NCBI GenBank assembly: GCA_016875875.1
Contig: VGOP01000003.1
Location: 34,687 to 98,686 of the forward strand
DNA: 64,000 nucleotides
Direction: 5' to 3'
Origin: Chloroflexota bacterium
GTDB lineage: Bacteria; Chloroflexota; Dehalococcoidia; GIF9; UBA5629
Part shown: one piece after another, positions 23,820 to 31,596 of the stretch
How the letters are laid out: each line of letters starts with the position of its first letter
Position numbering within the stretch: position 1 is the stretch's first letter
Notes under the pieces: generated by a model
The model's database searches: none
What the model was told of the DNA's origin: nothing
Seen by the model: only the letters and a program-made list of their open reading frames with translations
Position numbers and translations under genes: made by a program

Positions 23820-24929
23820 TTATTTCCCAAGAAACAGGTTCTTCGGATTCTCGACCATCATGGTCTTAATCTGGTCATCGGTCACGCCCTGTGCCTTAAG
23901 CGCCGGTATAATATCTTCTGATATGTGGTCGACCCTCCAATTGGCGAGCATCTTCATAATTGCATCCGATACTTGGATGGGGCGGCTCAGCCAGAAATTC
24001 ATAGTATCGTGAGACAGCATAATCTTATTAGCATACCCCTCTTTGCACAGCGTGGCGATATTCTGGACGCTGACGTCGTCAGGGGCACCGCCCAATAAAC
24101 CAGCTATTCCAAATCGGTCAAAGGCAATGTTGACACTCTTTTGAAGTATTGACCTATGATAGTTGACGTCCTTGGAATTATTGACATGCCCTATCATGAC
24201 TTTCTTGGGGTCAGCGCCCTGGTTTACTAGAAACTCGGCCTGCTCCACGCCGCCGGTGGGACCCTGGGTGTGGGTGATAATGGGCACGCCGGTGGCCTTC
24301 TGGGCAATAGCCGCCGCTTTATGCACCGCCTTTTCATAGTCCGTCATTTCCGGGCCGGATGCCACCTTTATAACACCGGCCTTGATGCCAGTTGTGCCGA
24401 CGCCTTCCGTTATCTCTTTTATCATCATCTCGGATATCATCTTAGAGATGTCCGTACCGAATGCCGTCCTCATCCTCCAGTAGGCCGGGGCACCTTCCTC
24501 TTCAGTATAAAGCCCGGTGGCAAAGATTATGTTTATACCGGTCTTCTGAGAAAGTTCCTTGTACAGCAAGGGGTCACGACCGCCCATGTCGTTGGCGGTG
24601 GCATCAATGATTGTCTGGATGCCTGCTGCCTTGGCCGCCTCACATGCCTTTAGACACGCCTGTAGAGCAGCCTCTCGGTCATAGGGCGCCATGCTGGCAT
24701 CGGCATACCAGCCAGTATATGCCGATTGCAAATGCTCGTGTACTAGTGTCCAACCAAGCTTGTCGGGAGAAATCGGCCCCAGGGCGGAGTTTATCATCCC
24801 TGGTGGTGTGGGTTGTGGTTTGGGTGGAGATTCGGGTTGCGCCGCGGGTGCGCAGGCAAAAGCCATGGAAGTTAGGACTAACAGCAGGGAAAAAAGGGTT
24901 GCCAGAAAAATCTTGGAAAACCTGTGCAT
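23820..24929 (-). CDS. Exported phosphotriesterase-family hydrolase
   Basis: A metal-dependent amidohydrolase-fold enzyme. All metal ligands are visible: HxH in LVHEHLQS, the Lys that becomes carboxylated in AGVIKVAS, His in ITHTQGP and IGHVNNS, and Asp in LSHDTMNF. The start at 24929 follows AGGAGG and creates a signal peptide ending near MAFACAP (Cys26); the lipobox is imperfect, so either secretion or lipid anchoring is possible. A proline-rich linker (PESPPKPQPTPP) follows. Relatives include lactonases and phosphotriesterases; the substrate is unknown. Export is unusual for this family, whose best-known members are cytoplasmic or periplasmic. Confidence 0.85.
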   Translation of the reverse strand: MHRFSKIFLATLFSLLLVLTSMAFACAPAAQPESPPKPQPTPPGMINSALGPISPDKLGWTLVHEHLQSAYTGWYADASMAPYDREAALQACLKACEAAKAAGIQTIIDATANDMGGRDPLLYKELSQKTGINIIFATGLYTEEEGAPAYWRMRTAFGTDISKMISEMMIKEITEGVGTTGIKAGVIKVASGPEMTDYEKAVHKAAAIAQKATGVPIITHTQGPTGGVEQAEFLVNQGADPKKVMIGHVNNSKDVNYHRSILQKSVNIAFDRFGIAGLLGGAPDDVSVQNIATLCKEGYANKIMLSHDTMNFWLSRPIQVSDAIMKMLANWRVDHISEDIIPALKAQGVTDDQIKTMMVENPKNLFLGK

Positions 24930-24965
24930 AAACCACCTCCTGAAACAAATTTTTTTATAGCTTAA

Positions 24966-24994
24966 TTTAAACAGCTTGGAAGCATTCTTGTCAA
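24966..24994 (-). promoter_or_regulatory. Promoter of the PTE-family gene
   Basis: On the minus strand TTGACA (24989-24994), 17-base spacer, TTTAAA (24966-24971), 36 bases before the ATG at 24929. It faces away from the promoter at 25064-25092. Confidence 0.55.
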
Positions 24995-25063
24995 GAGGTA
25001 AAAGCATAGGACGTCCATGATATTACACGGACTGTTGAATTTCCACGGAAACACTACCCGCTA

Positions 25064-25092
25064 TTGACAAAATAACCTATGTGAATGATAAT
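25064..25092 (+). promoter_or_regulatory. Promoter that fixes the start of the next gene
   Basis: TTGACA (25064-25069), 17-base spacer, GATAAT (25087-25092). A GTG at 25081 lies inside the spacer and cannot be translated from this promoter, so the ATG at 25105 is the start. Confidence 0.65.
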
Positions 25093-25104
25093 TATTACGT
25101 TGTT

Positions 25105-25653
25105 ATGTATCACCCCCTGAACTCAATACCTCAAGGGAAGCGACTTGCTACCTTTCTTCCCTTGCTAGTTGCAACTGTTGCACTATCGGTAATGTTCCGT
25201 GTCATCGGACCATCCACTCCCAATATTGTGGCCTTCGAGCTTGCCGGCAGCATCGAGAGAGCAACCAATATTATCAATGCCTGGGATATTGCCGCTCAGT
25301 TAAGAGCCAGCTTTGGACTTGGCTTGGATTACCTTTATATGCCGGTTTATGCCACCACCATCGCTCTGGCCTGCGTATGGGGTGCCAGTGTCCTGTCAGG
25401 GAGGAAGTGGCGCGCTCTGGGCATGTTGCTTGCCTGGGGTCTGTGGCTGGCCGCCGTATTTGACGCTATTGAAAACTGGGCACTGATAGTTATGCTATTC
25501 GGCACAGTTGCGGAGCCCTACCCACAGATGGCTTATATATGCGCTACATGTAAATTCAGTTTAATCATACTGGGCTTGGTTTATATTTTCATTGCGGGTG
25601 TTATTTACCTCATAGCGCGCATCATGTCGGCCTCGGGAACACACAGGCGCTGA
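25105..25653 (+). CDS. Integral membrane protein, 182 aa
   Basis: Four hydrophobic spans are visible: about residues 14-35 (ATFLPLLVATVALSVMF), 83-105, 110-135 and 150-175. The family is unknown. I start it at the ATG of 25105 because a consensus promoter covers the earlier GTG at 25081. The leader would be only a few bases, and no ribosome binding site is present, so this may be a leaderless message. It is transcribed divergently from the PTE-family gene. Confidence 0.65.
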   Translation: MYHPLNSIPQGKRLATFLPLLVATVALSVMFRVIGPSTPNIVAFELAGSIERATNIINAWDIAAQLRASFGLGLDYLYMPVYATTIALACVWGASVLSGRKWRALGMLLAWGLWLAAVFDAIENWALIVMLFGTVAEPYPQMAYICATCKFSLIILGLVYIFIAGVIYLIARIMSASGTHRR

Positions 25654-25735
25654 ACTCAGGTTCAGAATGCGTAAATAACTCGTGGACTTCAAGGGATATC
25701 TTGACCAAGGTTGGCATGTAAAACAGTAGAGGCCA

Positions 25736-26488
25736 CTACCTCCCCAAAATGACGTCCCAAATGGGCACTACTTCGGTTTTCGTTACAGTTCTCTGCTTCT
25801 CTACCTGGTATGGTACTTGATAGGGGACTTGCCTCTCCTTGGTTACGGTCTCCTGTACGACGACATCGTCTGACCACACCAATAGGACACTTGTGATGGC
25901 ATATGCGTGCCATGTCGTGGCAAGTATGGCGAATTCTCTTACCCCCTCAGCATCAAAGACAATATAGTCGTCCAGCTCTATGCCCGTGCGCAGCTCGCCA
26001 AGGACGCGTGCCGACGTCAGCACAGCATTAAAGGCATCGAGCCAATACAATTCTTCTGGCTGTAACCCCAATTTCTGAAACGGTGTAGGCCTAGGTGGAA
26101 TCTGCCCTATGCCAGTAAGGTCATACACCCGTATCAAGCCTTCCTGGAGCTGTGCACCCGGTGAAACACGAACTTTGACCTGGCTTCTAGAATGTCCCGA
26201 AGGAGCTAGCTCATAACCATAATAGTAGCTACCCCTTATGCCCTCAAAGCCTGCGACACTCACATCGGTATACCACTGAACCGTGTGGTTAAGGAACGTT
26301 TTGCCTTCGGCGGAGTGTATCACGGTTTCCACGGTATCCGAGTAGGACTCCGTCTTGTACTCAGTCCTGTATTCAGTCTCATAATACGTCTCGACTACCG
26401 GAACTTCTCTGGTGACACAGGATGTCGCCAACAGAAGTAAAGCCAGCATCAGCATGGAGCAAAGCATACCCAACCTTCTCATCCGCAT
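25736..26488 (-). CDS. Lipoprotein with Tyr/Thr/Glu repeats at both ends
   Basis: The signal segment ends in LLATSC (Cys24). Just after it is a periodic YYETEYRTEYKTESYSD stretch. A matching periodic tail near the C-terminus reads TVTKERQVPYQVPYQVEKQR followed by TVTKTEVVP. Alternating polar/aromatic repeats of this type form extended beta strands in surface proteins. The central 150 residues are a beta-rich domain of no family I know. Two similar edge repeats around one core is unusual and could allow the protein to pair or polymerise. The gene is convergent with the membrane protein gene ending at 25653. Confidence 0.7.
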   Translation of the reverse strand: MRMRRLGMLCSMLMLALLLLATSCVTREVPVVETYYETEYRTEYKTESYSDTVETVIHSAEGKTFLNHTVQWYTDVSVAGFEGIRGSYYYGYELAPSGHSRSQVKVRVSPGAQLQEGLIRVYDLTGIGQIPPRPTPFQKLGLQPEELYWLDAFNAVLTSARVLGELRTGIELDDYIVFDAEGVREFAILATTWHAYAITSVLLVWSDDVVVQETVTKERQVPYQVPYQVEKQRTVTKTEVVPIWDVILGR

Positions 26489-26525
26489 ACTCCTTTAATA
26501 CTGTCTCCTCTGTAGAATACGGCGA

Positions 26526-26714
26526 TTGCAGGCTGTTGTCAACTTGGGAAATGAAGCGGAGTTAAGCAATTTCAGTAAGTCCTACATTTCTCAGGTTAAG
26601 CAAGGTAAAAGGCCGCCTTCAGCAAAACTAATAGAAGCTCTTAAGGTATTTTACAACAGCCAGACAGAGATAGGAATTGACTATCTCCCCCTATTCCTGC
26701 AATCTAGGCAATAA
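26526..26714 (+). pseudogene. HTH-containing recombinase-like relic
   Basis: The frame from a TTG (26526) reads ELSNFSKSYISQVKQGKRPPSAKLIEALK, a short helix-turn-helix, then DYLPLFLQSRQ and a stop. The second part resembles the start of the SAM-like N-terminal domain of tyrosine recombinases, which is then cut off. The gene is therefore either a 62-residue HTH protein or, more likely, the stub of an HTH-fused integrase. No recombinase catalytic residues follow. The 26715-26945 gap holds only open frames without protein-like features. Confidence 0.45.
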
Positions 26715-26945
26715 AGGAAGCTGTATGGAATTTACAGGGTCGCCCCAAACGCAGTCCCTTTTGGCCCTGATAAATCACGCTAGTATGTTCTGCCATATTG
26801 CTTTTACACTAGAGGACTCTTTACTAATAAATCCGGAGGTTCGAGTCTTTAGCAAACTGGAGACTACAACCGAGCCCCAAACCCCTAAAACCATTCACTA
26901 CTAACTATATCTATCTTAGTATCAATAGTGAATAGTTTTTCGAGG

Positions 26946-27428
26946 CTATTTGCTATTGCTTCTGGACGAATCTTTTTTCCTTTCTAGTATATTTTTCAGG
27001 TTTTCCCCCTCTTCTTTCATATGCTGTTTCGTAGCCTCAATCCTGTTTTTGGCGAGTTTCTTAAATAGCGGACCGCCTCTGAAACTAACTGTAGCGGTGA
27101 AAATACAACTTCTTTCCCCCTTTGGCTCTATGAGAAATGTGTTCCCTGGAGCAAAAATTGACCATGGGAATAAAAACCTATATTCCACCTCTTTGTTAGG
27201 AACTATTTTAGTAGTAACAAATTTTAGTTTATGCAGTTGCCCATGAAGATACTCCTCAGCATACATGATTGAGCCTTCCTGGAGAGGTCCGCCCTTAATC
27301 CAGCTAACGTCTACATGGTCAGGATGCCAAGCTTGATAGGCTTCCTTGTCTTTAAAACGCTGAACGAGCCATTCAAATACTTTTTCTGGTGCTGCTTCTA
27401 TTTCTATTGAATCTGTTAGAGTTATCAT
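26946..27428 (-). CDS. SRPBCC-fold ligand-binding protein
   Basis: A 160-residue START/Bet v1-like protein, beginning TLTDSIEIEAAPEKVFEWLV (the family's first strand and helix), with WHPDHVDVSWIKGGPLQEG and a long C-terminal helix (FKKLAKNRIEATKQHMKEEGENLKNILE). Members bind hydrophobic ligands or act as cyclases; nothing here fixes the ligand. The protein is cytoplasmic. An inverted repeat overlaps its stop codon region, possibly a terminator. Confidence 0.8.
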   Translation of the reverse strand: MITLTDSIEIEAAPEKVFEWLVQRFKDKEAYQAWHPDHVDVSWIKGGPLQEGSIMYAEEYLHGQLHKLKFVTTKIVPNKEVEYRFLFPWSIFAPGNTFLIEPKGERSCIFTATVSFRGGPLFKKLAKNRIEATKQHMKEEGENLKNILERKKDSSRSNSK

Positions 27429-27571
27429 ATTCTGCTATCCTCCACCTGATGGTCTAACCCAAATGGTAACATCTGCCTATCCCTATTTCAATAGCCATTT
27501 TTATTGACTGTGTGGATAGCTTTGAGGATTTTGATGAGTCCCTTGTTCTAATGAGGTGGATGTATACTTCG

Positions 27572-27616
27572 TGGTGGCAGCGGCTGGATTTGAACCAACG
27601 ACCAAGCAATTGAAAG
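27572..27616 (-). pseudogene. tRNA 3'-half relic
   Basis: On the minus strand CTTGGTC...GTTGG-TTCAAAT-CCAGC-CGCTGCC-ACCA: a complete T arm, 3' acceptor strand and CCA, but no D arm or 5' acceptor. It closely matches the 3' end of the tRNA-Met at 28112-28186, with a few changes that preserve T-stem pairing. It lies 495 bases beyond that tRNA's 3' end, in the same orientation, as expected of an attachment-site duplication or a decayed tandem tRNA. Confidence 0.65.
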
Positions 27617-27627
27617 CTCTTATATCT

Positions 27628-28041
27628 TTATTTGATAAATCTAGCGTAAATTAACCCGGCAACTATCGCCTGAATTAATATGCTGATACTCCAGGTTATG
27701 ATCATGAGCAATGATACTGGAAAGCTGCTATAAGACATCACCATGCCCGGAATAGTTATCACCCAGTAACATAGCCCGAAATATATTCCCTTTTTCCAGG
27801 CTTTTTCAGTTTTGAATAAGTCCTTTGTAACAGAAAATATCCAGGCAAGTATAATACCCAAAATGAAAGGTTCGACAAGCATAAGGTACATGATTGGATC
27901 AGACCATGGCCTGAACAGATTCGTATTGTTATATTCTGCTGCTAACGATGGAAAAATAAGATTAAACAACGGGCCAAGCGCCAGGCTTACTATAAGCATA
28001 ACCAACCCTGCCAGTAAACCGAAAAGTATAACCTTCTTCAT
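27628..28041 (-). CDS. Membrane protein, 137 aa, between tRNA and tRNA relic
   Basis: Four hydrophobic spans, starting KVILFGLLAGLVMLIVSLAL and ending with ISILIQAIVAGLIYARFIK. The ATG at 28041 is chosen because AGGGGG lies eight bases upstream; the first in-frame codon (GTG at 28050) is too close to that site. It is the only gene between the intact tRNA-Met and the 3' tRNA relic. The family is unknown. Confidence 0.7.
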   Translation of the reverse strand: MKKVILFGLLAGLVMLIVSLALGPLFNLIFPSLAAEYNNTNLFRPWSDPIMYLMLVEPFILGIILAWIFSVTKDLFKTEKAWKKGIYFGLCYWVITIPGMVMSYSSFPVSLLMIITWSISILIQAIVAGLIYARFIK

Positions 28042-28111
28042 TTTAATCACCCCCTGATAATTTTACGAGATTGCCACGCCTTCGGCTTTAAATGACAATT
28101 TGATTGAGGAC

Positions 28112-28186
28112 TGGTGGCAGCGAGTGGATTTGAACCACTGACCAAGGGCTTATGAGTCCCCTGCTCTGCCACTGAGCTACGCTGCC
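28112..28186 (-). tRNA. tRNA-Met (anticodon CAT)
   Basis: On the minus strand the acceptor GGCAGCG pairs with CGCTGCC, followed by A and an encoded CCA. The D arm is GCTC/GAGC, the anticodon loop is CTCATAA (CAT), and the T arm is AGTGG-TTCAAAT-CCACT. The anticodon stem GGGGA/GCCCT has one A-G mismatch next to the loop. Initiator, elongator or tRNA-Ile2 identity cannot be settled fully from sequence; the pairing at 1-72 (G-C) argues against an initiator. Confidence 0.92.
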
Positions 28187-28221
28187 ACGCGTTAAAAGTT
28201 AGCACAGTTTGACTTTGAGTG

Positions 28222-29859
28222 TCAAACCTTCCTGGACCTCTTCGGCCGTTTCCCTGAACCAGTTCTGAAATGCTGACCTAAAGCTGCATGGGCACGGTAG
28301 GCCTCAACCTGCCGCTGCTGCTCAGCCTTGCTCCACCCCAAAAGACGCCCCATCTCTTTTGACACCGTCTCCACACCATCCAACCCCTGACATGACTCCA
28401 GCCCCGCAGCACTGCGCCGGAGCAGAAAGTCGCTCACTGTAAGGGCACTTTCCTCTTTTACGCTGTACTCTATCTGTGCCAGAATATCCTTACAGTGCGG
28501 GCAGATGGGTTGCCCGCCTCGTTTATCACGTTTCACCAGCTTCAAGACCTGCGAGAAGCGGGAGCCATATAGGTCGGCAAGATGCGCCACCGTCTCAACG
28601 GGGAGGCCGTTTTCCTTAGCCGCCTTGGCCACCTTTTCTTGGGGTACAGCCGGTGCCCCGGGCAGAGGAACCTCAGCCGTGGTACATTTTGCCTCCATGC
28701 CCAGCTTGCGGCAGACCACATCCACCGCATCCTTGGCTACAGCGCGGTAGGCGGTTATCTTGCCTCCCAGCACCGATATGAAGCCCCCTATGCCGTCCCT
28801 CTGTTTATGGTCAAGCACCTTGTGCTCACGCGTAATGTCCGATGGCTTTTCACCGCCGATGTGAGCCAGGGAACGCAACCCAGCGACAGTATAGATGATG
28901 TCCTCACTCCGCAATTTCGGGAAGACCTGGTGGAGTCCATGCAGCATATACGCCACGTCAGATTCGTCAGCACAAACAGCATCAAGGTCACCGGAATAGT
29001 CGGTATCGGTGGTGCCTATAAAAGTATAGTCCAACCAGGGCATGACGAAGAAGAGACGACCATCTATGGGAGAAAAGAGAACTAAAGCCTCGTTTGTCAG
29101 CTTTGGAGTGAGCAGGTGTATGCCCTTGGTCCGGCGTACCGTGCTGGCCGGGCCGCCGTGAAGCAAATCCCTGACACAGTCAACCCAGTGCCCAGCGGCA
29201 TTGACCACCAGCCGCGCTTTCACTTTATAGGTCTCTCCTGATAGGCAATCCAGCACTTTTATGCCGCAGACATCGTTACCATCTCTAAGGAACCCGGTAA
29301 GCTGAGCATGGTTTACGATGGTGGCACCGTGCTCCGCAGCGCAGAGCACATTCTCTATGCCCAGACGCTCCGTAAACGGCGCTTGACAATCATAGTAGAG
29401 TATGGCACCTTTCAGGCCCTTTATCTCCGCAAGTTCCGGCTCCATCTCCAGAGTCTCACGCCGTGACAGATGCTGGTGGGAAGGCATAGACTTGCCCGCA
29501 GCCATCACATCATACATTCGCACGCCTAGGCTCAGAGCTATTTGGTAATAAAGGCTGGTTATGGGTATTATAAATGGGTAGGGATGTACCAGGTGTGGTG
29601 CAATTTTCAATAGAACTTCTCTCTCTCGCAGGTCCTGCCCCACAAGGTGAAATTCCAGCATTCGCAGGTAACGCAGCCCTCCGTGAATCAAGCGAGAGGA
29701 ACGAGAAGTGGTGCCATAGCCAAAGTCTTCCTTCTCAATGAGCAAAGTCTTTATGCCGCGGAGAGAGGCATCACGGGCAATACCGGTGCCTATAATGCCG
29801 CCGCCTATTACAATTAAGTCGAATTTTTCCTTGGCAATGGTACCGAATTCTCTTTTCAT
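28222..29859 (-). CDS. glpD: Aerobic-type glycerol-3-phosphate dehydrogenase GlpD
   Basis: An FAD enzyme that oxidises sn-glycerol-3-phosphate to dihydroxyacetone phosphate and passes electrons to the membrane quinone pool. The start at 29859 follows GAGAGGAC and begins just before the FAD-binding DLIVIGGGIIGTGIARDA. Other signatures are TTSRSSRLIHGGLRYL, FFVMPWLDYTFIGTTDTDY and the C-terminal domain CPHCKDILAQIEYS...DFLLRRSAAGL. The length, 545 residues, is typical. glpK lies upstream on the same strand, with a dispersed repeat between them; the pair converts glycerol to triose phosphate. Confidence 0.93.
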   Translation of the reverse strand: MKREFGTIAKEKFDLIVIGGGIIGTGIARDASLRGIKTLLIEKEDFGYGTTSRSSRLIHGGLRYLRMLEFHLVGQDLREREVLLKIAPHLVHPYPFIIPITSLYYQIALSLGVRMYDVMAAGKSMPSHQHLSRRETLEMEPELAEIKGLKGAILYYDCQAPFTERLGIENVLCAAEHGATIVNHAQLTGFLRDGNDVCGIKVLDCLSGETYKVKARLVVNAAGHWVDCVRDLLHGGPASTVRRTKGIHLLTPKLTNEALVLFSPIDGRLFFVMPWLDYTFIGTTDTDYSGDLDAVCADESDVAYMLHGLHQVFPKLRSEDIIYTVAGLRSLAHIGGEKPSDITREHKVLDHKQRDGIGGFISVLGGKITAYRAVAKDAVDVVCRKLGMEAKCTTAEVPLPGAPAVPQEKVAKAAKENGLPVETVAHLADLYGSRFSQVLKLVKRDKRGGQPICPHCKDILAQIEYSVKEESALTVSDFLLRRSAAGLESCQGLDGVETVSKEMGRLLGWSKAEQQRQVEAYRAHAALGQHFRTGSGKRPKRSRKV

Positions 29860-29890
29860 GCTGTCCTCTCCAATGCTAGATAGTTTATTT

Positions 29891-29978
29891 TTCACCCTCA
29901 CCTCATTCCTCTCCCATCAGGGAAGAGGAGATATAGATTTAGTCTCTCCCCTGGCGGCAGAAAGTCAGAGTGAGGGGG
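29891..29978. repeat. Interspersed CACCCTCACC repeat
   Basis: Starts TTCACCCTCACCTCATTCC and ends GTGAGGGGGTG, so the two ends are inverted copies of CACCCTCAC. It shares its first 40 bases with the repeat at 18081-18160. It lies between glpK and glpD and runs to within two bases of the glpK stop. Confidence 0.7.
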
Positions 29979-29980
29979 TG

Positions 29981-31483
29981 TCAGCTTTCGACCCAGCCTC
30001 GGGCGCGTTCCACGGCTCGTTTCCAGCCGGCATAAAGGTTCTCCCGCTGGTCAGCGGACATACTTGGCTCATAGGTCTTAGCAGCGCGCCACATTCGGGC
30101 AAGCTCAGTGGTATCTTTCCACATGCCCATCGCCAGACCAGCCAGGTAAGCAGCTCCTAGAGACGTGGTCTCAGCTACCAGCGCCGGCTGAATGGGCACT
30201 CCCAGTATGTCCGCCTGAAATTGCATCAGGAGTGAATTGGCAGTGCCACCACCATCTACCCTGAGCAAGGCCAATTGGATGCAGGCTTCATCGCTCATCA
30301 CCTCTACTACATCCCGAGCTTGGTAGGCGATAGCCTCCAGGGTAGCCCTTGCCAAGTGTCCTGCGGTGGTGCCTCGAGTGAGTCCAATGATAGTTCCTCG
30401 AGCATACATATCCCAGTAAGGAGCACCCAGACCCACAAAAGCAGGGACGAAGTAAACCCCACCATTATCAGGTACGGAGCGGGCGAGCGGCTCGCTCTCA
30501 GCAGCGCTTTTTATCAGGCCCAAGCCATCACGCAACCATTGGATGGCAGCGCCGGTGATAAAGATGCTTCCTTCCATGGCATAAGCGAACTTGCCATCTA
30601 ACCCCCAGGCCACAGTTGTCACTAGGCCTTTCTCAGAGGGAATCGGCTTGTCACCGGTGTTGAGCAGGATAAATGAACCTGTCCCGTAGGTGTTCTTTGC
30701 CATACAGGCATCGTAACAAGCCTGGCCAAATAGGGCAGCCTGCTGGTCGCCAGCTATGCCACCCAGAGGTATCCGAGCATCCCCCAGCAGGCCAGCAGTA
30801 GTCTCACCATAACCATGACTGGAAGGCATCACCTTGGGAAGAACAGCCTCTGGTATGCTCAGGATAGTAAGAATCTCCTTGTCCCACTCAAGAGTGTGGA
30901 TGTTAAATAACATGGTACGGGAAGCGTTGCTGTAGTCGGTAATATGGACAGCGCCACCGGTAAGATTCCAGACTAGCCAGCTATCTATCGTGCCGAACAA
31001 TAAATCGCCCTGCTGGGCACGGCGTTGTCCCTCAGGTATGTGGTCTAAAATCCAGCGAAGTTTAGTAGCAGAAAAATAGGCATCTATGGGCAATCCGGTC
31101 TTCTCCTTGATGAGCCCGCTCAAGTCCCTTTGCTTGAGTTCCTCGCACAGTGGGGCGGTGCGGCGGCACTGCCAGACTATGGCATTGCTCACGGGCTCAC
31201 CGGTACGGCGGTCCCATACCACGGTTGTCTCCCGCTGGTTGGTGATACCCATGCCTTTCACCTGAGAGGCGGACACCCCAGCTTTTTGGAGGGATTCCTG
31301 GGCCACGGCTAGAGAGGTGCGGAAAATCTCTTTGGGGTCGTGTTCTACCCAGCCGGGCTGTGGATAGATCTGGCGTATCTCCCGGTCGGCGCTGGACGCC
31401 ACCTGACCCGCCTCATCAAAGAGGAGGGCAGCGCTTCCTGTGGTTCCTTGGTCGATTACTAGAATGTAGCCTTTGCCAGGCAT
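29981..31483 (-). CDS. glpK: Glycerol kinase GlpK
   Basis: Phosphorylates glycerol with ATP. The FGGY-family fold is plain: [19 protein letters not shown] at the N-terminus, [74 protein letters not shown] and the C-terminal [18 protein letters not shown]. The length, 500 residues, is normal. No glycerol facilitator (glpF) or glp repressor is seen next to it. It is followed on the same strand by glpD. Confidence 0.95.
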   Translation of the reverse strand: MPGKGYILVIDQGTTGSAALLFDEAGQVASSADREIRQIYPQPGWVEHDPKEIFRTSLAVAQESLQKAGVSASQVKGMGITNQRETTVVWDRRTGEPVSNAIVWQCRRTAPLCEELKQRDLSGLIKEKTGLPIDAYFSATKLRWILDHIPEGQRRAQQGDLLFGTIDSWLVWNLTGGAVHITDYSNASRTMLFNIHTLEWDKEILTILSIPEAVLPKVMPSSHGYGETTAGLLGDARIPLGGIAGDQQAALFGQACYDACMAKNTYGTGSFILLNTGDKPIPSEKGLVTTVAWGLDGKFAYAMEGSIFITGAAIQWLRDGLGLIKSAAESEPLARSVPDNGGVYFVPAFVGLGAPYWDMYARGTIIGLTRGTTAGHLARATLEAIAYQARDVVEVMSDEACIQLALLRVDGGGTANSLLMQFQADILGVPIQPALVAETTSLGAAYLAGLAMGMWKDTTELARMWRAAKTYEPSMSADQRENLYAGWKRAVERARGWVES

Positions 31484-31596
31484 AAAGAGTTCTCAACAAA
31501 AGGCCGAATATCGCGAGCAGTATATCATATAGGAGGTAAAGCCGACAACCTTTCCTCTAACTCGCCCCCACCAGGGAGGGAGGAATATATGTCGCT

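Noticed and set aside
26677..26904. Plus-strand 75-aa frame after the recombinase-like stub
   Set aside because: No family resemblance and no ribosome binding site; overlaps the stub in another frame.
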